From positions 1-41,897 of the forward strand of contig DATHDP010000075.1 in NCBI GenBank assembly GCA_035318985.1: a DNA stretch of 41,897 nucleotides. The letters run 5' to 3'. The first letter of the stretch is position 1. Each line of letters begins with the position of its first letter. Made by a program: the position numbers and the translations under genes. Origin of the DNA: VBAS01 sp035318985 (GTDB lineage: Bacteria > Bacteroidota > Bacteroidia > Chitinophagales > Chitinophagaceae). The notes beneath the pieces were generated by a model. The model saw only the letters and a list, made by a program, of their open reading frames with translations, was not told the origin of the DNA and did not search any database. Of the stretch, positions 15,731 through 24,309 are shown piece by piece.

Positions 15731-16111
15731 TTATAATTGCTGAATTCGAATATCCTGTATTACTTGTTTGTTCCCTTTCAACCGCATATACACTGTAGTC
15801 CGGTAACTTCCATTTTTAGTTTGAAGCGTACCGATGCAATAATCGCCGTTATCATTATTGCCTTTATGTTTTACATCAAAGTTTTTTACCCCACTATTGG
15901 TAAAAAAATCTTTAATAATAAGTTCGCCCTGGCTCTTGCTATAGTTACTGCTTTTATCAGGCATAGTAATGTCAACGTAGCTATCAAAATACTTTGTAAC
16001 ACCAGAGGCATTACCGCTTTTCATAGCAGAAATTACATCATCTATTCCTGCCTGAGCGAAGGAAGAAATAGCAATAAAAAAAACAGGTAATAAGAGTAGC
16101 GTTCTTTTCAT
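15731..16111 (-). CDS. DUF4783 protein, exported
   Basis: The 126-residue product has a clear signal peptide (MKRTLLLLPVFFIAISSFAQ) and a domain of about 105 residues matching DUF4783: DDVISAMKSGNASGVTKYFDSYVDITMP, YSKSQGELIIKDFF, and GDYCIGTLQTKNGSYRTTVYMRLKGNKQVIQDIRIQ. The pattern is that of an NTF2-like alpha+beta cone. Such genes often sit beside nadC in Bacteroidota, as here. No catalytic residues are evident and the function is unknown; it is probably periplasmic. Confidence 0.87.
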   Translation of the reverse strand: MKRTLLLLPVFFIAISSFAQAGIDDVISAMKSGNASGVTKYFDSYVDITMPDKSSNYSKSQGELIIKDFFTNSGVKNFDVKHKGNNDNGDYCIGTLQTKNGSYRTTVYMRLKGNKQVIQDIRIQQL

Positions 16112-16172
16112 ATATTATAGTTTTCATAGGTAGTTAATCGAAAAACATGCCACAGTCCAACACATCATTTCC

Positions 16173-16235
16173 AAAAGCTAAGTTACTACATGCCAATGGG
16201 ATTACAGAGCAGTTACGTTAAAACACTTAGCTTTG
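16173..16235. promoter_or_regulatory. Divergent -7 boxes forming an inverted repeat
   Basis: AAAGCTAAGT (16174-16183) and ACTTAGCTTT (16225-16234) are perfect 10-bp inverted copies 41 bp apart. The right arm yields TAGCTTTG on the plus strand (16228-16235), a full TAnnTTTG match 52 bp before gpmI. The left arm yields TAGCTTTT on the minus strand (16173-16180), 61 bp before the DUF4783 gene. They are best read as two divergent promoters, possibly with a shared operator. Confidence 0.5.
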
Positions 16236-16287
16236 TTGCCATTTTTACCTTGAAAATGAACGTATTTCTCATTGTTAAATTTCTATA

Positions 16288-17811
16288 ATGGCAGCAAAAA
16301 AGATAATTCTGATAATAATGGACGGATGGGGGCTCGGAAAGGTGGCATCGGCAGATGCAATTCAAAATGCCAAAACGCCATTTGTTTCGTCACTTTATTC
16401 AAAGTATCCAAATACAACATTAATAACCTGCGGAGAAGCTGTAGGCCTGCCAGACGGTCAAATGGGTAATTCAGAAGTCGGTCATTTGAACCTTGGAGCC
16501 GGTCGTATTGTTTACCAGGAGTTGCAGCGCATAAATGTTGCCGTCCGCGATGGTTCTTTTGCGAAAAATGAAATATTACTAAACGCCATTCGCTTTGCAA
16601 AAAAGAATAATAAACCACTTCACCTTTTAGGACTGGTAAGTAATGGTGGTGTGCATTCACATATTGAACATTTGAAGGCACTAACTGATGTTTGCAAAAA
16701 TGAAAAATTAAGTGAAGTTTTTATACATGCATTTACAGATGGTCGTGATTGCGATCCAAAAAGTGGATTAGGTTTTATTAAAGAATTGCAGGAACATTTA
16801 AATGGTTCTGTTGGAAAAATTGCTTCCGTCAGTGGTCGTTATTATGCAATGGATAGGGATAAAAGATGGGAAAGGATCAAGCTTGCATACGATGCGCTAG
16901 TCAATGGTGTTGGTGAAAAAGCAACTGACGCAATTGAAGCTGTTGAAAATTCTTATAGTAAAAACGTAACGGATGAATTTATAAAACCAACTGTAATAGT
17001 CGCAGAAGATCAGCAACCGCTTGCGAAAATAAAAGATGGTGATGTGGCGATCTGTTTTAATTTCCGTACTGACCGCTGTCGCGAAATAACCCAGGTGCTT
17101 ACTCAAATGGATCTGCCCGATCATGATATGAAAAAGCTTTCACTGCATTATACTACAATGACGGACTATGATAAAACTTACAAAGATGTAAATGTAATCT
17201 TCGAAACAGATAATTTGAATAACACACTTGGTGAAATTCTGGCGCAGCATGGATTGAAACAAATTCGCATAGCAGAAACTGAAAAGTATCCGCATGTAAG
17301 TTTTTTCTTTAGTGGTGGAAGAGAAAAACCTTTTGATGGCGAAAAAAGAATTATGATCTCATCGCCAAAAGTTGCTACTTATGATTTGAAACCAGAAATG
17401 AGTGCTTTTGAAGTAACCGATGCATTACTGCCTGAAATAAAAAATAAGACCGTTGATTTTATTTGCCTGAACTATGCAAATGCTGACATGGTTGGTCATA
17501 CTGGCGTATGGGAAGCGGCAATCAAAGCCGTAGAAACAGTGGATAAATGCGTATCACAGGTGGTTACTACAGGATTAGAAAACGGTTATACTACTTTTCT
17601 TACTGCTGATCATGGTAATTCAGATTATATGATCAATGAAGACGGATCTCCAAATACGGCCCATACAATGAACCTGGTACCCTTTTTTATAATTGATAAA
17701 GAGTGGAAAGGAAAAATTAAACCGGGAAAACTAGGTGACCTTGCCCCAACAATACTTACTATGATGCAATTGCCAATCCCTAAAGAAATGACAGGAGAAA
17801 TATTAATTTAG
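16288..17811 (+). CDS. gpmI: 2,3-bisphosphoglycerate-independent phosphoglycerate mutase
   Basis: GpmI interconverts 3- and 2-phosphoglycerate in glycolysis, using two Mn2+ ions and a catalytic serine. The 507-residue product is full length. Asp12 in IIMDGWGLG and Ser62 in MGNSEVGHLN are at the standard catalytic positions. HSHIEHL, DGRDCDP, RYYAMDRDKRWER, the later metal-binding NYANADMVGHTG and FLTADHGNSD are all intact. The gene has a TAGCTTTG -7 box upstream and is followed, after 18 bp, by a haem-binding protein gene likely in the same transcript. Confidence 0.97.
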   Translation: MAAKKIILIIMDGWGLGKVASADAIQNAKTPFVSSLYSKYPNTTLITCGEAVGLPDGQMGNSEVGHLNLGAGRIVYQELQRINVAVRDGSFAKNEILLNAIRFAKKNNKPLHLLGLVSNGGVHSHIEHLKALTDVCKNEKLSEVFIHAFTDGRDCDPKSGLGFIKELQEHLNGSVGKIASVSGRYYAMDRDKRWERIKLAYDALVNGVGEKATDAIEAVENSYSKNVTDEFIKPTVIVAEDQQPLAKIKDGDVAICFNFRTDRCREITQVLTQMDLPDHDMKKLSLHYTTMTDYDKTYKDVNVIFETDNLNNTLGEILAQHGLKQIRIAETEKYPHVSFFFSGGREKPFDGEKRIMISSPKVATYDLKPEMSAFEVTDALLPEIKNKTVDFICLNYANADMVGHTGVWEAAIKAVETVDKCVSQVVTTGLENGYTTFLTADHGNSDYMINEDGSPNTAHTMNLVPFFIIDKEWKGKIKPGKLGDLAPTILTMMQLPIPKEMTGEILI

Positions 17812-17829
17812 AGAGATAAAAAAAACTGC

Positions 17830-18342
17830 ATGAAAAAAATTTTCAAAACAATGGGCTGGTTGCTGTTGATCGTTTTAGTAGCAATTCAATTTTTTCATCC
17901 TACGAAAAATATTCACAAAAGTGATCAGCCAAATGCTATTTCTAAAAAATTTCAAGTATCTGCAGATGTAAAAATAATTCTTGATAAAGCCTGCATGGAT
18001 TGTCATAGCAACAATACCCGCTATCCATGGTATAACAATATACAACCTGTAGCCTGGTGGCTGAACGATCATATAATTGATGGAAAAAAAGAATTGAATT
18101 TTGATGATTACATCGATAAGCGTCCCCGCTTTCAATATCGCCGAATGGAGCAAACCATTGATTTAGTAAAAAAAGGAGAAATGCCTCTTGATTCATATAC
18201 CTGGATACATAAGGATGCCATATTATCTGAAGAAGAAAAAACAAAACTCTTTGACTGGGCACAATCTGTAATGGACACATTAAAAACTCAATACCCTATT
18301 GATAGCCTTAAAAGACAGGGCCCTCCACCACCACAGAAATAA
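17830..18342 (+). CDS. Haem-binding domain protein (CxxCH)
   Basis: The 170-residue product has one N-terminal membrane anchor (WLLLIVLVAIQFF), then a haem-binding domain of the Haem_bd type with a single CMDCH motif (Cys55, Cys58, His59). The motif is followed by SNNTRYPWYNNIQPVAWWLNDHI, characteristic of the family. It should sit on the periplasmic face with covalently attached c-type haem; its redox partner is unknown. The C terminus is Pro-rich. It follows gpmI by 18 bp, but the functional link to glycolysis is unclear. The 177 bp after it hold no gene or clear hairpin. Confidence 0.88.
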   Translation: MKKIFKTMGWLLLIVLVAIQFFHPTKNIHKSDQPNAISKKFQVSADVKIILDKACMDCHSNNTRYPWYNNIQPVAWWLNDHIIDGKKELNFDDYIDKRPRFQYRRMEQTIDLVKKGEMPLDSYTWIHKDAILSEEEKTKLFDWAQSVMDTLKTQYPIDSLKRQGPPPPQK

Positions 18343-18519
18343 TTTGACGCTAAAGCCTCTTTATTGATAATTCTATTCTCCTTTTAATCAAAATTTTATC
18401 CCCATCCCTCCTTTTCCTGTTGAGAAAGGCAGTTAGGAGTTTTACATTCTGAAAATTTACAATTCTGTGCAGCTATTGAATCTAAAAATTGTCTAATTTA
18501 CAGGCAACCAAAGGAAACT

Positions 18520-19101
18520 ATGACCGAGGAAGCCATTTTACAAGGCTGTTTGAAAAACGACGCTTCTGCTCAGCGGGAACTGTACAATAAATACAGTCCT
18601 AAAATGCTAGCTGTTTGTTATCGTTTCGCCCATAACCGGGAAGACGCCGAGGATATGTTGCAGGAAGGTTTCATAAAGGTCTTTTTACAAATGCATACGT
18701 TTGAAAACCGCGGAGCTTTTGAAGGCTGGATCAGGAGAATAATCGTTCATACCTGCATCAATATCCTAAAGAGAAATAAGAAGTTCAATGACAGTGTTGA
18801 TATAATTCATGCAACTGGCGTCCAGGTAAGAGAAGAAAGCGTACCGTCGATCATACAGGCGAAACAAGTAGTGGAATGTATAAGGGTGTTGCCAATGGGT
18901 TATCGAACAGTTCTTAATTTATATGCAGTAGAGGGGTATAGTCATCGTGAAATTGCAAAAATGCTGGATATAGAAGAAAGCACCAGCCGTAGCCAGTATA
19001 CAAGGGCGAAAGCAATGCTGGAAGATATTTTAATTAGAAAAAAGATTTTGCAAAAACCAAGGCAACAACCAGAATGGATTGCTTTGGCCGGCAGCAGATA
19101 A
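18520..19101 (+). CDS. ECF-type RNA polymerase sigma factor
   Basis: The 193-residue product has sigma region 2 (RELYNKYSPKMLAVCYRFAHNREDAEDMLQEGFIKVF, residues about 19-55, including the DAEDMLQEGF core-binding motif). Region 4 is LPMGYRTVLNLYAVEGYSHREIAKMLDIEESTSRSQYTRAKAML. Regions 1.1 and 3 are absent, so it is an ECF sigma. The gene that follows after 33 bp has an anti-sigma-like N terminus and is probably its regulator. The 177-bp leader has no full TAnnTTTG box, so autoregulation by a different promoter type is possible but not shown. Confidence 0.94.
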   Translation: MTEEAILQGCLKNDASAQRELYNKYSPKMLAVCYRFAHNREDAEDMLQEGFIKVFLQMHTFENRGAFEGWIRRIIVHTCINILKRNKKFNDSVDIIHATGVQVREESVPSIIQAKQVVECIRVLPMGYRTVLNLYAVEGYSHREIAKMLDIEESTSRSQYTRAKAMLEDILIRKKILQKPRQQPEWIALAGSR

Positions 19102-19134
19102 AACTTAATCCGTTCCTAAATTACTGACTGGTTT

Positions 19135-20547
19135 ATGGAGAGACAAATCAATAATGGGGATTTTGAGAAGCTGTTGAGAGATAATGCCAATCAATACCGG
19201 ATGTACCCTTCGGAAAAGGTTTGGAAAGGTATTCACTCTTCTTTACACACTCGTCGCAGGTGGTATGGCCTTACTGCAGCTATTATGCTTTTGGTTACCG
19301 GCTCCATTGTTTCTATTATCATTTATAATGACAACCCAGGCAAAAATATAACTGATCAGAAAAATATTTCAATTCAAAATAGCAGTCAAAAACAAACCCC
19401 TTCGACTGTTTCGAACGAAACAAAAACATTTACACCTGCAGTAAATGAAATAAAGCCGGCTGATCGTCAAACAAACAATCTTACAGAATTATATTTAGAT
19501 GGTCCCGTTTTTAAAACTCCAAATGCAGATAACAAGCAATCAAATACGGTTTCGAATAATAACGTAAACTATAACATTTACCGAGATGCTTTGGGATCAA
19601 ATACTTCCAATAAAAATGAATCGGTTGATGAATCAATATTTTCTACCGATCTGAGTCTTTTAAAACAAAATACTTTTCTTAATACTGAAGATCCTTTAAT
19701 AAATGATATAGCTACTAATGAAAAAACTATAACAGATCAGAGCACGGTAGGCGAGAATACGGAAAAAGTGATAAGTGATGCCATCTCAGCGCTTGCTTCG
19801 CAAAATATTTTGCTTGCAAAACCAAAGAAACAACCAAGAGTTACTGCCCAGATATTTTTTACACCAACTGTCAGTTATAGAAAATTAAAAGAAAATAAAA
19901 ATGTATATGCCGGCAGCGGGTTTTACGTACCAACGATCGATCTAAACAACATAGTAAAACACAAGCCTGGTATGGGTCTTGAATTCGGAATTGAAGGGAA
20001 ATATAAGATGAACAAGAAATTTTCTTTAACGACCGGTTTACAGTTCAATATTAATCGTTATGATATTCTGGCCTATTCGCATCCAACTGAAATAGCAACT
20101 GTTGCTTTAACCAGCAGTTATGGAGTAGTGGACTCTTTAGCAACTTTAAGCAATTATCGGAATAGCGGTACTTCAGCGAATTGGTTAGAGAATTTTTATT
20201 TCCAGGTAGCTGCCCCGGTTGGAGTTGAAGTAATTCTGACTAATCGTAAAAATCTTCAATGGGGAATTAGCGGTACCATACAACCAACTTATGTTATCGG
20301 GGATAGGGCTTATGTAATTTCCAGCGATTATAAAAATTATGCAAAGTTTCCTGATGTTATGCGCCGTTGGAATATAAGTACAGGCGTTGGGACATTTGTA
20401 GCATATTCTACAGGCAGGATCAATTGGCAGGTTGGACCTCACCTGCGTTACCAGCATTTATCCAGCTTCGTGAGTGCTTTATCTGTAAAAGAAAAATTAT
20501 ACGCTATAGGGCTGAAAGTGGGAGCTACCCTCAACAACAAAAAGTAA
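19135..20547 (+). CDS. Membrane-anchored sigma-partner with beta-barrel-like C-terminal domain
   Basis: The 470-residue product seems modular. Residues 1-40 are cytosolic and resemble short anti-sigma segments (FEKLLRDNANQYRMYPSEKVWKGI). Residues about 43-64 form one transmembrane helix (WYGLTAAIMLLVTGSIVSII). A long Asn/Thr/Ser-rich linker runs to about residue 230. The last 240 residues show alternating strands with Gly/aromatic endings (FFTPTVSYRKL, GLEFGIEGKYKM, FSLTTGLQFNINRY, RINWQVGPHLRYQHL), like PorT-type outer-membrane barrel domains. It follows the ECF sigma gene and ends in a strong terminator. An anti-sigma role is inferred from position and N terminus. How a barrel-like domain and an inner-membrane helix coexist is unclear. 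Confidence 0.78.
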   Translation: MERQINNGDFEKLLRDNANQYRMYPSEKVWKGIHSSLHTRRRWYGLTAAIMLLVTGSIVSIIIYNDNPGKNITDQKNISIQNSSQKQTPSTVSNETKTFTPAVNEIKPADRQTNNLTELYLDGPVFKTPNADNKQSNTVSNNNVNYNIYRDALGSNTSNKNESVDESIFSTDLSLLKQNTFLNTEDPLINDIATNEKTITDQSTVGENTEKVISDAISALASQNILLAKPKKQPRVTAQIFFTPTVSYRKLKENKNVYAGSGFYVPTIDLNNIVKHKPGMGLEFGIEGKYKMNKKFSLTTGLQFNINRYDILAYSHPTEIATVALTSSYGVVDSLATLSNYRNSGTSANWLENFYFQVAAPVGVEVILTNRKNLQWGISGTIQPTYVIGDRAYVISSDYKNYAKFPDVMRRWNISTGVGTFVAYSTGRINWQVGPHLRYQHLSSFVSALSVKEKLYAIGLKVGATLNNKK

Positions 20548-20572
20548 GCAATACTAACTGCAAGTTTCGCGA

Positions 20573-20617
20573 AATTATCCCGGTCCCGCATAAGACGGAA
20601 TCGGGATAATTGTTTTC
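20573..20617 (+). terminator. Terminator of the sigma-factor operon
   Basis: AATTATCCCG (20573-20582) pairs perfectly with CGGGATAATT (20602-20611), with further CCG/CGG pairing inside the loop, followed by GTTTT. It lies 25 bp after the stop of the sigma-partner gene. Confidence 0.85.
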
Positions 20618-20646
20618 AGCACATTATTTCCCTTTAAATTTATGGC

Positions 20647-21207
20647 ATGAAAAACTATTTATTTATTCCGGCTCTTATAACTATTTTATTTGCGGCCTGT
20701 AAGGAAAAAAAAGAAGCAAAACAAGAACTGCCTATTTCAGTCCTCTCAATCATAAAAGGACAGCTTAATCATCTGGATACGTCCCTTTACGGGATAATCA
20801 AGTATGAAACCGCCGATAATGCTACTGATTCGACCTATTTAAAACGAGATGAGATCAGGAAATTTGCCGCTCCATTTCTTTCATTACCAGAAATTGCTGA
20901 TAAAAATTACTATGAAAATTATACGGAAGAAAAAGTGATAGATGCACAACAGGAAACACTTAACATCACCACTACTGCAAAAAATGAAAATGCAGAAATA
21001 CAAAAACAAATCATTGTTATAGCCCTGGCTGATGTTTCCAGCGGAAAAGTGCAAAGTATTTTTATAGACAGGTATATACCATCAAAAGATAGTACTATTG
21101 AACAAAAGCTTTTTTGGGAAATGGATCAATACTTTTCAATCCGTAACATTATAGAAAAAGAGAATCAACCCGAAAAAACTCGTTTTACAAAAGTGGCCTG
21201 GCAATGA
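20647..21207 (+). CDS. Lipoprotein of unknown function
   Basis: The 186-residue product starts with a lipoprotein signal ending LFAAC (Cys18), followed by a Lys/Glu-rich tether KEKKEAKQE. The globular part contains SLYGIIKYETADNATDSTYLKRDEIRKFAAPFLSLPEI and a strand-rich centre (QQETLNITTTAKN, KQIIVIALADVSSGKVQSIFIDR). I recognise no catalytic motif and no named family. It lies between two terminated units and just upstream of uvrC (33 bp), so it could share a transcript with uvrC. Confidence 0.75.
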   Translation: MKNYLFIPALITILFAACKEKKEAKQELPISVLSIIKGQLNHLDTSLYGIIKYETADNATDSTYLKRDEIRKFAAPFLSLPEIADKNYYENYTEEKVIDAQQETLNITTTAKNENAEIQKQIIVIALADVSSGKVQSIFIDRYIPSKDSTIEQKLFWEMDQYFSIRNIIEKENQPEKTRFTKVAWQ

Positions 21208-21240
21208 TTTTGCCTGCTGGCCAATTTAATATTGGGATCG

Positions 21241-23052
21241 ATGACTAACTCCGATTTTCAGAATATTGCACAAACGATACCCCGCAATCCCGGTATCTAT
21301 AAATATTACAATAACGAGAATGAATTACTTTATGTAGGCAAGGCGAAAGACCTGCGCAAAAGAGTAAGCTCCTACTTTTTCAAAAACCTTACCAGCTATA
21401 AAACTCATGAACTTGTAAGCCGGATACATCACATCGAATTCACTATTGTAAATTCTGAACAGGATGCGTTCTTTCTTGAGAATTCATTGATCAAAAATTT
21501 TCAACCAAGATTTAATATCAATCTTAAAGATGATAAATCATACCCTTATATTGTTATTAAAAACGAGCCTTTCCCCAGGATCTTCCTCACACGCAAGCAT
21601 ATTGAAGATGGTTCCGAATACCTGGGACCATTTACATCCGTGCATAGAGTGAGAGAGTTGTTGGGATTTATTCGACAAACAATTCCTATTCGAACTTGTG
21701 CTTTAAATCTTACTCAAAAAAATATTGAACGAAAGAAGTTCAAAGTTTGCCTTGAATATCATTTAGGAAATTGTAAGGGCCCTTGTGAAGGTTTACAAAA
21801 TGAAGCGGATTATAAAGAAGGCATACAACAAATCAAAAACCTTCTCAAAGGAAATCTTAACCCTGTTATAAATCATTTTAAAAATGAGATGAAAGGCGTG
21901 GCTGAAAAAATGGAATTTGAAAAAGCTGAGTTAATTAAAAAGAAGATCGATTTTCTTAAAAACTATCAAGCACGGTCTGTAGTGGCAAATCCGCGTTTAT
22001 CAGAAATGGATATTTTCTCTATTGTGAAATACGAGGAAAAAGCTTACATCAATTATTTGATGGTCCAAAATGGAACTATTGTGCAAACAAAGACAATCCT
22101 GACTGAACATTTCCTGGATGAAACAGAAGAAGAGATCCTTGCTTTTGCAATTGCACAACTTCGCAGCACGTTCAATAGTAAAGCAAAAGAGATCATTGTA
22201 CCATTTACAATCAGTTATCCTGAAAATGAGGTCATAATTACTGTCCCGAAGGGAGGTGATAAAAAGAAACTTTTAGACCTATCAGAAAAAAATGCCCAGT
22301 ATTTTATTGACGAGTTAAAAAATAAACAACGACTTAAACTTGATAAGAAGAATGATGATAAACTTGATCTTTTAAAACAAGTACGGCAAGATCTAAGGTT
22401 ATCGGAAATCCCATTTCATATCGAATGTTTTGATAACTCAAATTTCCAGGGTTCGTACCCTGTCTCTGCAATGGTGTGTTTTAAAAATGGGGTACCAAGT
22501 AAAAAAGATTATCGGCATTTTAATGTAAAAACTGTTGAGGGAATAAATGATTTTGCCACGATGAAAGAAGCAGTTTACAGAAGATATAAAAGAGTTTTAG
22601 AAGAATCGTTACCCTGGCCTGATCTTGTGATCATTGATGGAGGCAAAGGTCAATTAAGTGCCGCTGCAGAAGCGCTGTATGAATTAAATGTAATAGGTAA
22701 AACAACCTTAGCTGGACTCGCAAAGAATGTAGAAGAGATCTTTTTTACCGGGGATCACGAATCTTTAAAACTTCCTTATGATAGCCCAACCCTGAAATTT
22801 ATTCGCAGCATTCGTGATGAAGTTCATCGTTTCGGAATTACTCATCATCGCAAAAGAAGAGCAAAAGGTGTGTTTAAAAATGAATTAGAAGAAGTAAAAG
22901 GAATCGGAAAAGAAACCGCAAATAGACTTTTAAAAGAATTTAAATCAGTAAAAAATATAAGAGAGAAGGATGTAAGTGAGATCTCGAAAATTATTGGGAA
23001 AACAAAAGCGGCAATATTACTTAATGAACTAAAAAAAATGGGGCCCGGATAG
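21241..23052 (+). CDS. uvrC: Excinuclease ABC subunit C UvrC
   Basis: UvrC makes the two incisions around damaged DNA in nucleotide excision repair. The 603-residue product has an N-terminal GIY-YIG nuclease (GIYKYY at 18-23, YVGKAKDLRKRV from 31). A four-Cys segment follows (RTCALN, KVCLEYHLGNCKGPCEG), which binds a 4Fe-4S cluster in characterised UvrC. Next come a UVR helical pair (GVAEKMEFEKAELIKKKIDFL) and the RNase H-like 5' nuclease domain (ECFDNSNFQGSYPVSAMV, LVIIDGGKGQL). Tandem helix-hairpin-helix motifs close the protein. I prefer the ATG at 21241; a TTG at 21232 is in frame. Confidence 0.96.
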   Translation: MTNSDFQNIAQTIPRNPGIYKYYNNENELLYVGKAKDLRKRVSSYFFKNLTSYKTHELVSRIHHIEFTIVNSEQDAFFLENSLIKNFQPRFNINLKDDKSYPYIVIKNEPFPRIFLTRKHIEDGSEYLGPFTSVHRVRELLGFIRQTIPIRTCALNLTQKNIERKKFKVCLEYHLGNCKGPCEGLQNEADYKEGIQQIKNLLKGNLNPVINHFKNEMKGVAEKMEFEKAELIKKKIDFLKNYQARSVVANPRLSEMDIFSIVKYEEKAYINYLMVQNGTIVQTKTILTEHFLDETEEEILAFAIAQLRSTFNSKAKEIIVPFTISYPENEVIITVPKGGDKKKLLDLSEKNAQYFIDELKNKQRLKLDKKNDDKLDLLKQVRQDLRLSEIPFHIECFDNSNFQGSYPVSAMVCFKNGVPSKKDYRHFNVKTVEGINDFATMKEAVYRRYKRVLEESLPWPDLVIIDGGKGQLSAAAEALYELNVIGKTTLAGLAKNVEEIFFTGDHESLKLPYDSPTLKFIRSIRDEVHRFGITHHRKRRAKGVFKNELEEVKGIGKETANRLLKEFKSVKNIREKDVSEISKIIGKTKAAILLNELKKMGPG

Positions 23053-23070
23053 AAATCCAGCCCCGTTTTT
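23040..23070 (+). terminator. Terminator overlapping the uvrC stop codon
   Basis: GGGGC (23040-23044) and GGAT (23047-23050) pair with ATCC (23055-23058) and GCCCC (23060-23064) around AGAA, followed by GTTTTT. The uvrC TAG (23050-23052) is inside the hairpin. Confidence 0.82.
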
Positions 23071-23183
23071 AAAATCCAATATCCTATGAAAAACCGAAAT
23101 AAAAGTACAACAATTATTGACATTTCCTATACCCGTTGTCGGGTATTTTTTATTTCTTAAGACTCAAAAAATGATAGTTGAAA

Positions 23184-23218
23184 CAAAAAAAAACAGCCCC
23201 GCTTTAGACGGGACTGCT
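23184..23218 (-). terminator. Terminator of the gldKLMN operon
   Basis: On the minus strand, AGCAG and CCCG pair with CGGG and CTG(T) around TCTAAAG, followed by nine T residues. It lies 26 bp downstream of the gldN stop. The 191 bp between uvrC and gldN hold only this and the uvrC terminator. Confidence 0.85.
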
Positions 23219-23243
23219 AATAGTATTTTTACTAAGATGTTTA

Positions 23244-24302
23244 TTAATACTGCCAAAGATTCTGTTCGTAATTGAAGATCTTATCTTTAATGTTATCACC
23301 TTCAAGTAAACGAAGAATCGGATCATTAATAAGATTCCTTATATACTTGTTCATCGGGTTATCAAGTGTAGATTTAATTATATAGCTGCCAAACATTCTA
23401 GCTTCAAATAATTCCTCCCATGTCATTCTACTCACACCCATATTTTTTGGATTGTATACTTCATAACGGGCAAGTGTTGCTCTAATATCAGGGTAATAGA
23501 TCCAAAATAGAGGAGTGGCGCTTCTTTCAGTAATCCCATCTGGGCCCATAATCGTTTTCATAGGCGCAATACCGAGAATACGGACAAACATACGGCTGGC
23601 TTCCCGATCAAACACCCATTCTTCTTTGATTCGAAACTTAACTATATCATCAGGGTTCACCTTATTACAGTCAACAACATATTTAACGATTTTAGTAGGA
23701 TCGTTCAAATCATATACCGCGTTAGTATCGCATTGGCCAGCTCCGCCGCTGACAGCTTTTTCAAAAGCGGCAGAATCAAGAAAAGTTGTGAACCTATCAT
23801 CATTAGCATCGAAAGCAATAGCATTCCCATTTTTTAATTGATCTCTCACCGCCTTCACTAAAATACTCACGAAGCGTTGATCGCCATTATCATCCTGTGC
23901 CTGGTAACGGAATGGCAGGTTTATTTTTTCACGAATGTCAATTTCCCGCCAAACTCTTTGTGTATATAAGGCATCATCCGCTCTCAAAAATTCATAATCC
24001 AGGGGTATACGATCTTTAAACATACTTCTTTCAACTGCCGCATCTCTTCTGAGGGAAGCCTTTGTCGTATCATTAAACCCTCCTGACTGTGGGGCCATTT
24101 CGATAGGCACGTTCCCATAAGGGTTATATTTTTGAACATTTGCAGGATTTGTGTTTTGCTGCACACTCTGATTCTGCTTGGTCGTATCAGGCTGAGTCGT
24201 ACTACCCCTTGTTGTCCTTCCACGACCTCTTTGTGCCTCTGCACTAACCATGATAATCATGGCCGCAGCAAAAATTGAAAATTTAAGAAACTTGTATTTC
24301 AT
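23244..24302 (-). CDS. gldN: Type IX secretion/gliding protein GldN
   Basis: GldN is a periplasmic protein that forms large rings with the lipoprotein GldK at the outer membrane in the type IX secretion system. The 352-residue product has a signal peptide (FSIFAAAMIIMVSAEAQ), a low-complexity Arg/Thr/Gln linker, and the conserved domain from about residue 105. That domain contains DDALYTQRVWREIDIREKINLPFRY, IKEEWVFDREASRMFVRILGIAP, PLFWIYYPDIR and the C-terminal TWEELFEARMFGSYIIK. It is the last gene of gldK-L-M-N, 7 bp after gldM, and is followed by a terminator. Confidence 0.95.
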   Translation of the reverse strand: MKYKFLKFSIFAAAMIIMVSAEAQRGRGRTTRGSTTQPDTTKQNQSVQQNTNPANVQKYNPYGNVPIEMAPQSGGFNDTTKASLRRDAAVERSMFKDRIPLDYEFLRADDALYTQRVWREIDIREKINLPFRYQAQDDNGDQRFVSILVKAVRDQLKNGNAIAFDANDDRFTTFLDSAAFEKAVSGGAGQCDTNAVYDLNDPTKIVKYVVDCNKVNPDDIVKFRIKEEWVFDREASRMFVRILGIAPMKTIMGPDGITERSATPLFWIYYPDIRATLARYEVYNPKNMGVSRMTWEELFEARMFGSYIIKSTLDNPMNKYIRNLINDPILRLLEGDNIKDKIFNYEQNLWQY

Positions 24303-24309
24303 TGCTCTT

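Noticed and set aside
23052..23244. Small RNA or gene between uvrC and gldN
   Set aside because: The interval is explained by two oppositely oriented terminators; I see no promoter box or open frame.
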